A stretch of DNA of 64,000 bases. Origin: Prosapia bicincta. Its lineage: Eukaryota > Arthropoda > Insecta > Hemiptera > Cercopidae. The DNA lies in assembly GCA_036971475.1 (NCBI GenBank), contig JBAIZL010000006.1, forward strand, positions 1,189,501-1,253,500, written 5' to 3'. Below the pieces are notes generated by a model. The model was not told the origin of the DNA and ran no database searches. It saw only the letters and a program-made list of their open reading frames with translations. Both the position numbers and the translations under genes were made by a program. Positions 35,012 to 44,294 of this stretch are shown in pieces. Position 1 is the stretch's first letter. Each line of letters opens with the position of its first letter.

Positions 35012-35345
35012 GTTATATATATATAACTGAGTGATTCGACAATGGTCAAAGACCGAAAGGTGCCTCATCACTCAAGGTAAAATTATTGCACTTAATGGTG
35101 GATAAAGTTACTCAAAAATAGTAATATATAACTTCATAAAGTCAGTGCAACGGAAAAACAATGGATAATATTAAATATCAAGAATATATATATATATATA
35201 TATATATAAAAGAATCTTACTTGGTATATATGCGAGTTAACTTTCGAAGACTCTTCGAAACAAAGCATATATACCAAGTAAGATTCTTGTTTAAATGTAT
35301 TATAGTGTAAGTAATAAGTGAATATATGAAAACAGTGTTGCAAAG
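34961..35345. repeat. TA arrays with T2 (copy 3) and T4 (copy 2) repeats
   Basis: Order: TA array 34961-35008; a shortened T2 repeat 35009-35185 with 'GGTCAAAGACCGAAAGGTGCC'; a TA array 35186-35208; then the T4 palindrome with arms 'aagaatcttacttggtata' and its inverse, ending in 'caacactgtttttattcac' read on the minus strand. The tight linkage of repeat, TA array and repeat recurs at 25940-26840, 32196-33026 and 58999-59828. Confidence 0.85.
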
Positions 35346-35447
35346 TTGAAAAAAAAACTATATATATACACACACACATAATAGAATATTCATCATTAAA
35401 TATACAGAATAGAATATTCAGTTTCTGTAATATCATTCCTCTTGCAG

Positions 35448-35669
35448 GTTTACCCCACCACCGCCGTCACCTATTGCCAGGCGCCATGTTCCTTCACCCT
35501 TACATCATCATCGCTCACTTTCGGAAACAACGGGTATATTTCAGACGAATGGGGATAACCATACACCTAGTGGAAGGTTCTCGCCATTCAGAGGAGATGC
35601 ACCTCCTGTTTCACCTAGATATAATCAGACACCTCCAGCACCTGATTGGGATAGAAATAGGATGACATC
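35448..35669 (+). CDS. hep: hep tail exon (proline/serine/histidine-rich)
   Basis: A 222 bp exon between CTTGCAG and the donor GTAAGT, phase 2 to 2. It continues the Arg codon of exon 5149-5322 and encodes a low-complexity tail: FTPPPPSPIARRHVPSPLHH, HRSLSETTG and GRFSPFRGDAPPVSPRYN, ending PDWDRNRMTS across the next junction. Several S-P and T-P sites are candidate MAP kinase or CDK phosphosites. The open frame, consensus splice sites and phase match support it as real coding sequence. Insect hemipterous proteins are known to carry a long tail that vertebrate MKK7 lacks. Confidence 0.88.
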
Positions 35670-35812
35670 GTAAGTATTTAATTGTTGACGTATTCCTGTT
35701 TATAATCCTAGTTTATCAATTATTGAAAGATTAGCATACAAATATAAGGGTTGTATTAAAAGTAAGTAAAACCATTTTCCTATACATGTGTGATAGATGC
35801 TATAAGTTTAAG

Positions 35813-36500
35813 AGTAGTGGGTAATTTGTGTCTGGCTGAAGTGGCAGCACTGTACAATTCCTATAGTAATAGCAAAATGCGAGTACCCCTGAACACCAGG
35901 TAGGCTCACTCACACACATACAGTCCTTACTCACACAAAGACAGACGATTAGGACGGGTGGCATTCCTTCCGGCACTCTGTTTATTAGTCACCTAGTGGT
36001 GCTTCCTTGATCAAACTCTAATTTTTTTAAAATTTGACAACACACGTCAGAAAGTTTAGCATAAATTAATTCTGCACATCATTACGAGAAAATTAGTACA
36101 AAACGATTTACATTTTATAGTTACTGTTCATGAGGAGATAACATGAAATAGAAATGTGTGACTGTATTGGCATTTAGTGTTTAATTTTAATCATTGATTG
36201 TTTGGTATCAGTTTTCTTATAATTTTAAGTAGAATCAATATTTATTAAATATTTTTGGTTAAAATTACAACTTAAAAAGTTACTTTGGTTAGAAGATACT
36301 ACTAAATGACCAATGGAGTGGAAATACGGCCGGTTTCTGGTCTGTCCTAATCCTCTGCATTCGTAAGGGTGAGTGTGCATGAGAGAAACTGACCTGGCGT
36401 CCAGTGGCATTCACATTTTGCTGTTGCTATAGTCATGCATCGATCAATTGGGTAGTCAAACTCTAGCCGTTATGGAGATGCCACTTGTTTCTACCACTGA
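35813..36500. mobile_element. DNA element with long imperfect inverted ends
   Basis: The left region 'tatagtaatagcaaaatgcg' to 'gattaggacgggtgg' and the right region 'ctggtctgtcctaatcctc' to 'cattttgctgttgctatag' are inverted relatives over about 100 bp each, with decayed outer ends near 35813 and 36500. No transposase frame is found. It lies in hep intron 3. Confidence 0.6.
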
Positions 36501-37232
36501 TTTTAACGTTCACAGTGTTATTCATTTTTTAATAACAATAAATAGAAACTGAAATTCATTGTGAGTTAATGAGTATTTATCGTGAAGACGTTATTTTAAA
36601 GCCAATGGTGTCTCATTCATGTCAATCTTTCATTGAAAGAAAGACAACATGCCTTAGCTGTATAGAATTCCATATAAAGTATATCCCTTTTGTTGCCAGC
36701 CTGTTCCTAAATACTGATTCATAAACACTGTATAACCTTTCAGTTAGTTCTACACTTTTTATTGGTCTGTCCTAAAAATTTTCCCAACTTCAGCACAGCC
36801 TTTCTATATAAAATAACATTATTAAAATGATCCTTAGATTTTTGTCGTACTTTATCATAAAGAAATACAAATCATCTACCTTTCCTTTGTATGAAGGATA
36901 ATGGAAAAAGCATGGATTTCATTAGAAGTAAAAATAGAATATATTAATTTGGTTCTAAGACAAAATTATTGGTTGTCAGGTTTTTATTGTCTGTAGTAGG
37001 CGTACTCTCAACAGAGGGAAAAATAAATCTACCTGCTATCTGGAATCGTAAATGTAAACTGCAAAGTAAAAATAAAATACATAAGCAGTATATATATGTA
37101 TACACACAGTAGGACTTGTTTGTAAACTTCTTATATACCAACATAATAAAATTAATCACTTTTACATTATTTTTTGCTTGATAGATTAATTTAGTTTCAT
37201 TGAACTTAATGGACTACAAAATTCAAAATAAT
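36501..37232. other. hep intron 3; no feature
   Basis: AT-rich non-coding sequence. Confidence 0.5.
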
Positions 37233-37350
37233 AAAATTACAAAAAGCTGCTTTTAGTATCACTTGGCAAAACCCCACTACTTACTGATATTTTTCAGCAT
37301 ATCAGTAAGGAGTGGATTTTTTATCAAGTGATACCAAAAGTAGTAATTTA
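37233..37350. repeat. palindromic repeat family G
   Basis: The arms 'gcttttagtatcacttggc' and 'tcaagtgataccaaaagtag' pair around a centre 'atatttttcagcatatcag'. On the minus strand 'GCTGAAAAATATCAGTAAG' matches 53787-53804, which follows a Penelope-like GIY-YIG relic, so this should be an inverted pair of that element's terminal repeat. Confidence 0.75.
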
Positions 37351-37880
37351 AAAAACCCAAAGATGTACAACACAAAAACTGCAAGTTATAATAAAAAGGA
37401 TTTTCTCCTCTTCACTAACTATTGTGATAAGTGAACTGTGTGGGATAACATTAATTTTTCATAAGAATTATGAAATATAAGAACATTACAAATAATGAGG
37501 GTTAGATTTAAATTTGAGTATTTAAAAAAGGAAAAGTATTTAAGTTGAATTTTTAATAAAATGTTGAATTTCTTATTTCAACAGGTTACGTTTTTAGAAA
37601 TCTTAATATAATTCTGACTTTTGAGAATATAAATAAAACAACATAAGAAGACATACTGTTGTTTTTTGTAAATTGTTACAGAAAAGTCCCTTTTTACATA
37701 AATCTTCAAAGGTATCTTTTTCAAATTAAGAATTACTTTTTTTTAAAGCTAAAGTATTACAACCTGAAGTAATACTAAACGTAATAAATAATAAAATTAA
37801 ATGCAGGTTATGAAAAGACAAGTTTTATAATAACTGATGTTTTTACCTTATAACATGATAATAACAAATGATTCTGTTAG

Positions 37881-38027
37881 GGGCTCTATTCTAAGTTCGC
37901 CTTTATCAAATCGAAAAAGGTTTACTCCAGAAGCAGCACCAATAAATCACAATCATCCGCACGGAAACACAAGTCCTCTAGTCTTACAACGGTATTATCA
38001 TCAACAAAATCAACACACCCATCATAG
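37881..38027 (+). CDS. hep: hep tail exon, Asn/His/Gln-rich
   Basis: A 147 bp exon between GATTCTGTTAG and the donor GTGAGT, phase 2 to 2. It encodes GSILSSPLSNRKRFTPEAAP, then INHNHPHGNTSPLVLQRYYH and QQNQHTHHR. It continues the Ser codon of the previous exon. Three S-P or T-P sites and a histidine/glutamine-rich end are visible; no folded domain is expected. It can be skipped without a frameshift. Confidence 0.85.
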   Translation, partial: GLYSKFAFIKSKKVYSRSSTNKSQSSARKHKSSSLTTVLSSTKSTHPS

Positions 38028-38084
38028 GTGAGTTTTGAGACTATAAGGTTTTCTTATAATAAATATATTGTAAAAATATAAATA

Positions 38085-38427
38085 ATATTCGAGCTGGCTT
38101 GTGAGTGAAAGTTATAATTAAAGAATAAAAATATGTTGAGGATAATGAAGAACAACGAATTGAGGATAACATATTTTTATTCTTTAATTATAACTTTCAC
38201 TCACAAGCCAGCTTGAATATTATTTATACGTATGGCACTCAAGTCAAAAGAGCTGAACCTACTACACAAATTAAAATTAAAGATTAGGTTGATATCTGAT
38301 GATATATGGTTTTTATGTAATTGTAGAAGAAATAGTGTTTTTCCAAATTTTATGAAAATTAAAATTCCTAAAAACCATCATTTAACACAACGAATTGAGG
38401 ATAAAGTTAAAACTTTATAGGTTATGT

Positions 38428-38458
<31 letters not shown>

Positions 38459-38580
38459 TAGTTAATTTCATTTGTGTATCTTCACTGAGGATGACGACAA
38501 ATTAGTCGTTGAAACGCGTATGAAATAAAAAAATGTATATTTGTGAGTTGAACCATATTTTTATTCATTAATTATATTGT
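38085..38580 (+). mobile_element. Penelope-like element remnant with palindromic end and hammerhead-like core
   Basis: From 38085 a palindrome (arms 'cgagctggcttgtgagtg' and 'cactcacaagccagcttg', about 60 bp each) leads into an open frame, then into a second terminal repeat. At 38485-38515 the repeat reads CTGAGGA, T, GACGAC, aaatta, GTCGTT, GAAAC, then GCGTATG. A related terminal repeat is at 49400-49590. The order repeat, ORF start, repeat fits a heavily deleted Penelope-like element. It lies in hep intron 4, sense to hep. Confidence 0.65.
38232..38420 (+). pseudogene. Penelope-like ORF N-terminal fragment
   Basis: A 62-codon frame with ELNLLHKLKLKIRLISDDIW and a CRRNSVFPNFMKIKI segment. 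I recognise this as the style of the N-terminal region of Penelope-like reverse transcriptase ORFs (basic helix, Cys, then FPxFIK), from memory and without alignment. The RT and GIY-YIG domains are deleted. Confidence 0.5.
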
Positions 38581-38818
38581 AAAAATGTTAAGAGAAAAGT
38601 TAAGAGCTTTAAAATTTTTAACTCAAAATAATACTTTTTGCAAAAATGAATACACTAAAAACTATTTTATCTTTTAATGAAATTCATAGTATGATGTGAT
38701 AAAAAAAATTCCATAACTCTTGCAGTTTTAGTTTTTTCTTCTAATTGGCTGAATCCATTGTTATTTGTTACCACTCAAGCAAGTATTAAAATAGCATACT
38801 GTGTTCCTTATGGTGGTG

Positions 38819-39998
38819 CAGTAGAACCTCTAATTCGTCTCATTCGAGACTGAGCGGGTGAGGAGTTTGAGAAAAAGATGAATTACAGAAGTTGTGAAAT
38901 TAACATGTAATTGCAGGTACACATAGCACATAAATACATAAATATGTATGTAATGTAATTAATGTTGTTCCTACGTTATTTATGTCGGCCAAAAAATTCA
39001 ACAACACAATTACACAACACTATAAAAACACTAGTAGCCTGCAGTATAGTTTGGCTTTACAAATACAGTCAACTCCCGATTATCCGGGATCGCATCAACC
39101 GGGTTGCGGATCAACCGGGATCGTCAGCTCCACTTGAAGCAGTGAAGCGGGAGGAGTCAAATGTGAACGAGGCGGACGAATGCGAGCGCGGGCGTGGGGC
39201 GTACAGTAACCTTTACGGAATAATTTATAGACTGTCAACTCCCCCGCAGTCGCCACCCCGTGTCCTAAATCCTTCCTACCTGTTTCCGCGCGATGTACAC
39301 TCGCGAGCAGAGTTTCGGTCAGCATGTCTGAGTTTACGTTATATTTCTTGTTGTCCTTTTATAAATTCACGTGGTTCTATGACGCGCGAATCCCTAATTA
39401 CGCGTTATCTCCAACGTCCAATCAGATCAGAGCACATCGAAGCATCGAACGTGATGCATGGAGGCGTGAGTGGCCGTTTTTCGGTGAATAAATCCGAATT
39501 ACGCGATCGTTCGAGTCGAACATAAACGCTACCCTTTCCTCAGTGGTCAGTCTATGCGTTGCTTCTGATCAAAACGAAATGTACAGTAGTGACGGTAGGA
39601 GGCAGTACTACTTATCAGCTGTTTTTACAGTCATTGGGTAGAAGTAGGGCTGTGGATATTACGGTATTTGTTTTAACCGTGATTTCGCATTATCCGTGAC
39701 GGCCCTGCCGGTAATTATCCCGGATAATCGGGAGTTGACTGTACAGGATGTTATTCTGTTTTCATTAAAGACATAAAAAACCACCTAGTAAGAAATAAAT
39801 ACTTTGTAAGAACAATACCACAATACTAGCAAGAAAATAATATGATATTTAAGTCTATTTATGTTTTAGTTTTTAAAAGAGCCTGTAATTTTCTTTTATT
39901 CTAAAGAATTATTTTCTGATGACCCAGTGACAGTGCAGATGATAATTGTTGTTATTGTTACGAATTACAGAAGGTGACGAATTAGAGAGGTTTTACTG
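38819..39998. mobile_element. Tigger-like element (outer), interrupted by a second element
   Basis: The left end CAGTAGAACCTCTAATTCG and right end CGAATTAGAGAGGTTTTACTG are inverted partners. TA follows at 39999-40000; the left flank is TG. Without the insertion at 39066-39741 the element is about 500 bp. No transposase frame is recognised. Confidence 0.7.
39066..39741. mobile_element. Tigger/pogo-like element (inner), GC-rich, 676 bp
   Basis: Starts CAGTCAACTCCCGATTATCC and ends GGATAATCGGGAGTTGACTG, flanked by TA on both sides (39064-39065, 39742-39743). The ends are nearly identical to those at 50264-51066 and 59830, but the interior differs and is GC-richer (39110-39540), without a recognisable transposase. 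It is nested in the element 38819-39998, so it arrived later. The open frames in it are not called genes. Confidence 0.85.
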
Positions 39999-40000
39999 TA

Positions 40001-40676
40001 TTTAAAGTATACACTAACATTTTTTTTTGTATGGAACATCTTTGGTAATTTTATTTTAATAATACCATAAGTGTTTAAAAGAAATTTAATTCTTTCTGTA
40101 AAATGCTGCAATATTTCAAAACTTTTATACTATTGCGCCTTTATACCATAGTAACTTTCATGCCTTCTGCAATCGTACAACCTCTTGTACTATAACTTTC
40201 CTGTTTATAATACGCAGTTTATTTTAGCTATGAATATCATGATCTATGAGTTTATTGTTTAAGAATGTAAATATTTAATAGTATTTAACCTTGTCATTGT
40301 CGCATGTTTGTTTATATTTGTATATTTTTTTGGTACTAAAAAAATCCCAAGAGTAGATATTTATATATATTTAAGTAACGAAATATATTATAAAATTTGT
40401 TACGATACACTGTTGTATATAAAGAGCCCTAGTGTACAATTTAAGCTTTGAATCTCTAAAACATGTCATATCAGTTACATGCCCCAACAGTTATGAGCTG
40501 ACAAAAACTTCAGGTGAAAATGGGGGTTGAACTAGGGGAAGACCAGTAAATGGACACTAAAGCAGACATTTGATCTGAGAGGAACATACGACTGAGTGAT
40601 AAATATTACAAGTGGTTTAAAAGTGGGGTTTATGCACTATAGTGGAAATTTGTGATATAATGCCTATTAATACTAA
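40001..40676. other. hep intron 4; no feature
   Basis: AT-rich non-coding sequence before the 82 bp satellite. Confidence 0.5.
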
Positions 40677-41578
40677 ACTCAACCTTTTCAGATTGTCTCT
40701 GAGACAAGCATAACTGTACCACACAAGTATCAATTACAACTCGCTGATAATGTACAGCACTCAACACTTCCAGATTGTCTCTGAGACAAGCATAACTATA
40801 CCACTCAAGTATCAATTAAAACTCATTGATAATGTACAGCACTCAACATTTCCAGATTTTCTCTGAGACAAGCATAACTATACCACACAATTATCAATTA
40901 CAACTCAGTGATAATCTAAAACACTCAACATTTCCAGATTGTCTCTGAGACAAGCATAACTGTACCACACAAGTATCAATTACAACTCACTGATAATGTG
41001 CAGCACTCAACATTTCCAGATTGTCTCTGAGACAAGCATAACTATACCATACAAGTATCAATTACAACTCGGTGATAATGTAAAGCACTCAACATTTCCA
41101 GATTGTCTCTGAGATAAGCATAACTATACCACACAAGTATCAATTACAACTCAGTGATAATGTAAAGCACTCAACATTTCCAGATTGTCTCTGAGACAAG
41201 CATAACTATACCACACAAGTATCAATTACAACTCACTGATAATGTACAGCACTCAACATTTCCAGATTGTCTCTGAGACAAGCATAACTATACCACACAA
41301 GTATCAATTACAACTCACTGATAATGTACAGCACTCAACATTTCCAGATTGTCTCTGAGACAAGCATAACTATACCACACAAGTATCAATTACAACTAAG
41401 TGATAATGTACAGCACTCAACATTTCCAGATTGTCTCTGAGACAAGCATAACTATACCACACAAGTATCAATTACAACCCATTGAAAATGTACAGCACTC
41501 AACATTTTCAGATTGTCTCTGAGACAAGCATAACTATACCACAAAAGTATCAATTACAACTCAGTGATAATGTAAAGC
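40677..41578 (+). repeat. 82 bp satellite, exactly 11 units
   Basis: Units begin ACTCAACATTTCCAGATTG at 40677, 40759, 40841 and so on every 82 bp to 41497; a partial unit starts at 41579. Identity between units is high. Each contains the dyad TTGTCTC-T-GAGACAA (7 bp arms, 1 nt centre). It lies in hep intron 4. Confidence 0.95.
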
Positions 41579-41589
41579 ACTCAACATTT

Positions 41590-42313
41590 CAAAATGCTTC
41601 TTTGATGGTTAAAACTATTATTTCTTGGGCAGTCTACAAATATTAATTGCTCCAATAATATTAATGAATATCATTTAAATTCTATTTTCTTCATTTGGCC
41701 TGTCTGTGTGAACAAGGAAATTTTTACACAGTGATTTTAACTTGGTTTTGCTACATTTCTAAATAATAAGACTGATGTCAGTCCAAACCATAGTCATAAC
41801 GTGTGAAGCCACAAATATTTTCTTCTGGGTCCACATTTCCTCTCTATCTTCCCTTGGACTACTTGTCGATGTAGACAATAACTATAAACTAATACCTTCA
41901 ATACGTACTATAAGAAGTACTAATTTCAATAATACTAAGTATGTCTTTAATAAGTAGAAGAAAAAATTAATGGTTTCTTTCTAAATATAATATGATGTAC
42001 CTAAGTCATGGTATATCGAATATTTAAAAATTGATATTCTAACTATTGGTAGACTTTATATCAAAATACAAGATTAGAGCCTTGTAAATATTCTGATAAG
42101 TAAGTTATCCTACTTAGAGGGTATAATTGCAACAAAATCACAAAACAAATTAAGTGAGTTAAAGGTTGTTATTTATATATTATTCTTTTGTTAAATTTTA
42201 TCCAGTGGCATTGGATTTGTTGTTAGTTGTATTTGTTGTAATATTGTAACTATATTCATTGAATCTTTACTTCACAACAAAATTAAAATTCATTCTATTC
42301 ATACTTATATTAA
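41590..42313. other. hep intron 4; no feature
   Basis: AT-rich non-coding sequence between the satellite and a piggyBac element. Confidence 0.5.
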
Positions 42314-42813
42314 CCCTTTGATTAGCATTCACATACCAGTACGCGAGATCGAGCAACAGAGAGCGGGAGCATTCCCATATATGTATGTTCAACCATTTCT
42401 CTCAGATTAGTATTGCTGTACGTTTAAGATTTGTTTTCCTGTTATTGTGCTATATTCTAGATTAAATATTTGCAACTATCTGGACAATAAATACTACACA
42501 GATTACATAGTTACCTTTCTTTTGTGTCCAAAGTCTATTGGTTTTCCCATGTATTTACAGATCGTTTCAAAGTTTGTGCAGTATTTCACAATGAATACAA
42601 GAAAAATGTATTTTACAAAAAAAGAATAACAGATAATTTTTAGCAAAAGTTAGTAGATAAAAAAAATATTAACAAATACTGCAAATATTACTATAATCTT
42701 AATAAATATAGAAAAATATAAAAAAACTAGAAAAAAGAAAGTGTAAAAAGTTTTTAAAAATATGTTGCTCCCAGGGGGAATATCAGGGCAGGCACATGTT
42801 GCTAATCAGAGGG
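42314..42813 (+). mobile_element. piggyBac derivative, copy 3 (500 bp)
   Basis: Begins CCCTTTGATTAGCATTCAC directly after TTAA (42310-42313) and ends AATCAGAGGG before TGAA, a one-base change of TTAA. It aligns with copies 1 and 2 at both ends; the transposase remnant has shrunk further. This copy gives the clearest definition of the family's ends. It lies just upstream of the hep exon at 42933. Confidence 0.85.
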
Positions 42814-42932
42814 TGAATGGTCTATAATCACACTAATTTATAAAACTAATTTGTTGTTACTAGCCTTGCATAGTAAAACGATTTTGACTCTCTTGACCCC
42901 TTCAGTATTTTTAAGTAATGTTTCTTTGTCAG

Positions 42933-43226
42933 GTCAACTTCAGTTTCACCCTGTAGACAGTACACATCAGAAAGTATGAAGCTAGAAGATAGTGGAAGTG
43001 GTAGTGGGAAGAAACGCTTTACTTCCCACGTAAAACTACAAGTTGGTGTAGGCCTACCTCCAGCTGGCCCTCCACATAGTCCAGAGCCTCCTCCAAGACA
43101 TAACAGAGCTTCTCCTTTACTTTTTCGTAGACATCAAAACTACCTTGAATCAGCTTCTCCATCTGTCTCGCCTTCTCCTGTAAGAAGGGTATTTCAGGAA
43201 TCAAGTTCACCGTCCCTTCCTCGAAG
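42933..43226 (+). CDS. hep: hep tail exon, the largest tail cassette
   Basis: A 294 bp exon between CTTTGTCAG and the donor GTAATT, phase 2 to 2. It encodes STSVSPCRQYTSESMKLEDS, SGSGKKRFTSHVKLQVGVGL, a PPHSPEPPPRHNRASPLLF stretch, and SPSVSPSPVRRVFQESSSPS, ending LPRR. Multiple S-P sites and PxxP motifs make it a candidate docking or regulatory segment for SH3 proteins and proline-directed kinases (inference). The ATG at 42976 is internal, not a gene start, since the frame is open from the acceptor onward. Confidence 0.88.
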
Positions 43227-43384
43227 GTAATTGTAAAATGTACATAATACAGAGTAATTATTTCAAACATCTGTATATGATTTTATTTCTCACAAAACCA
43301 ATGGTTGGGTAAATACTGTAATAAACAAGTAATATATAAACAAAAATTTTAATCAATTGCTACTTAGGTCAACAAAGACAAATT

Positions 43385-43605
43385 GAACTCAAACGATGAT
43401 CAATGCCGAGTTTATTTTAATAATATAAAGCAACGTTTTGGTCACATTTTTGGCAGCCTTTTTCAAGATTTAAATTCTACTAACATAAAACAACAATTGT
43501 TGTCGAACATAAAACAAAATGAGACCAAAAGGTTGTCTATAATAATAAAATAAACTTGGCATTGATCATCGTTTGTTTGAGTTCAATTTATTTTTAAAAT
43601 TGCAT
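43385..43605. repeat. palindromic Penelope-like terminal repeat in hep intron 5
   Basis: The arms 'aaattgaactcaaacgatg' and 'catcgtttgtttgagttc' with 'atcaatgcc'/'ggcattgat' are inverted, about 50 bp each. On the minus strand the interior reads CTTGAAAAAGGCTGCC, AAAAATGT, then GACCAAAACGTTG, the same hairpin-plus-AAACG layout as the other families. Confidence 0.7.
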
Positions 43606-44131
43606 ACCGTGAGAAGCTAAACCCATTTAGGTAACATGTATTCATCTAGGAAATAATTAATTAATACTATATAAAATAACCTTTCGATCAAAATGATGCA
43701 AAACCTTCAAGAACAGTACGACTGTTGCCTAAAATTGAACGGAGGTCGTATAGAACATGTTTAATCCATTGAACTTCTTTTTACTTGTATGTGTTTGTAA
43801 AACATTGTAAATAAAATAAAGTAAAATGAAATCTTACAACTTTTTCAGAATTTGTTATTTATTTAGAGCTTATACTGTAAATACTCTTTATTTACTAAAT
43901 ACAGGTTTTAATTTAATTAAATTTTTCTATTCAAATTATTTTCTTTAGCCCAATTTTTAAAGAATTTTAAAAATCAAAGTACATAAATTTGTAGCGGGTT
44001 TGAAATTTTTCAAGGGACATATTTTCTCAGTCATAAGAATGAAGAAACAAAATTTTGCACGTTGTTTAAATCTTTTTGAAAAATGTAAAACTTTTAATTG
44101 TAACAATAAAACTAAAATTGAGTATTTCTAG

Positions 44132-44294
44132 GTATGTGCAACCTTCACCACCTCAACCACCGCCTCGTAGGTTATCTGAATGTAGCTCAGTTCCTGGTTC
44201 TCCCCAACATTCACAACGTAGGCCAGCACGATTTCACCATACGCCTGAACCTCAGCGTCGAGTTTGGGCAGCATCAGATCTAAACGATCTATAG
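44132..44294 (+). CDS. hep: hep terminal exon with stop
   Basis: The last exon follows GTATTTCTAG and completes the Arg codon. It encodes YVQPSPPQPPPRRLSECSSV, then PGSPQHSQRRPARFHHTPEP and QRRVWAASDLNDL before TAG at 44292-44294. A PPQPPPRR sequence is a plausible SH3 ligand. The six exons together give 1,224 bp (407 codons plus stop) without an internal stop, which supports the whole model. Confidence 0.88.

Noticed and set aside
38962..39525. 187-codon open frame as a host gene
   Set aside because: It starts in one Tigger-like element and runs through the inverted end of a nested one; no protein motif is seen and the GC-rich interior explains the lack of stops.
42976..43230. ATG-initiated frame as a separate gene
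   Set aside because: The frame is open upstream to a consensus acceptor at 42931-42932 and joins in phase with neighbouring exons, so the ATG is an internal Met.
43019..43270. Antisense 83-codon frame over a hep exon, and a similar one at 44128-44340
   Set aside because: They overlap confirmed hep coding sequence on the other strand and reflect its codon composition.
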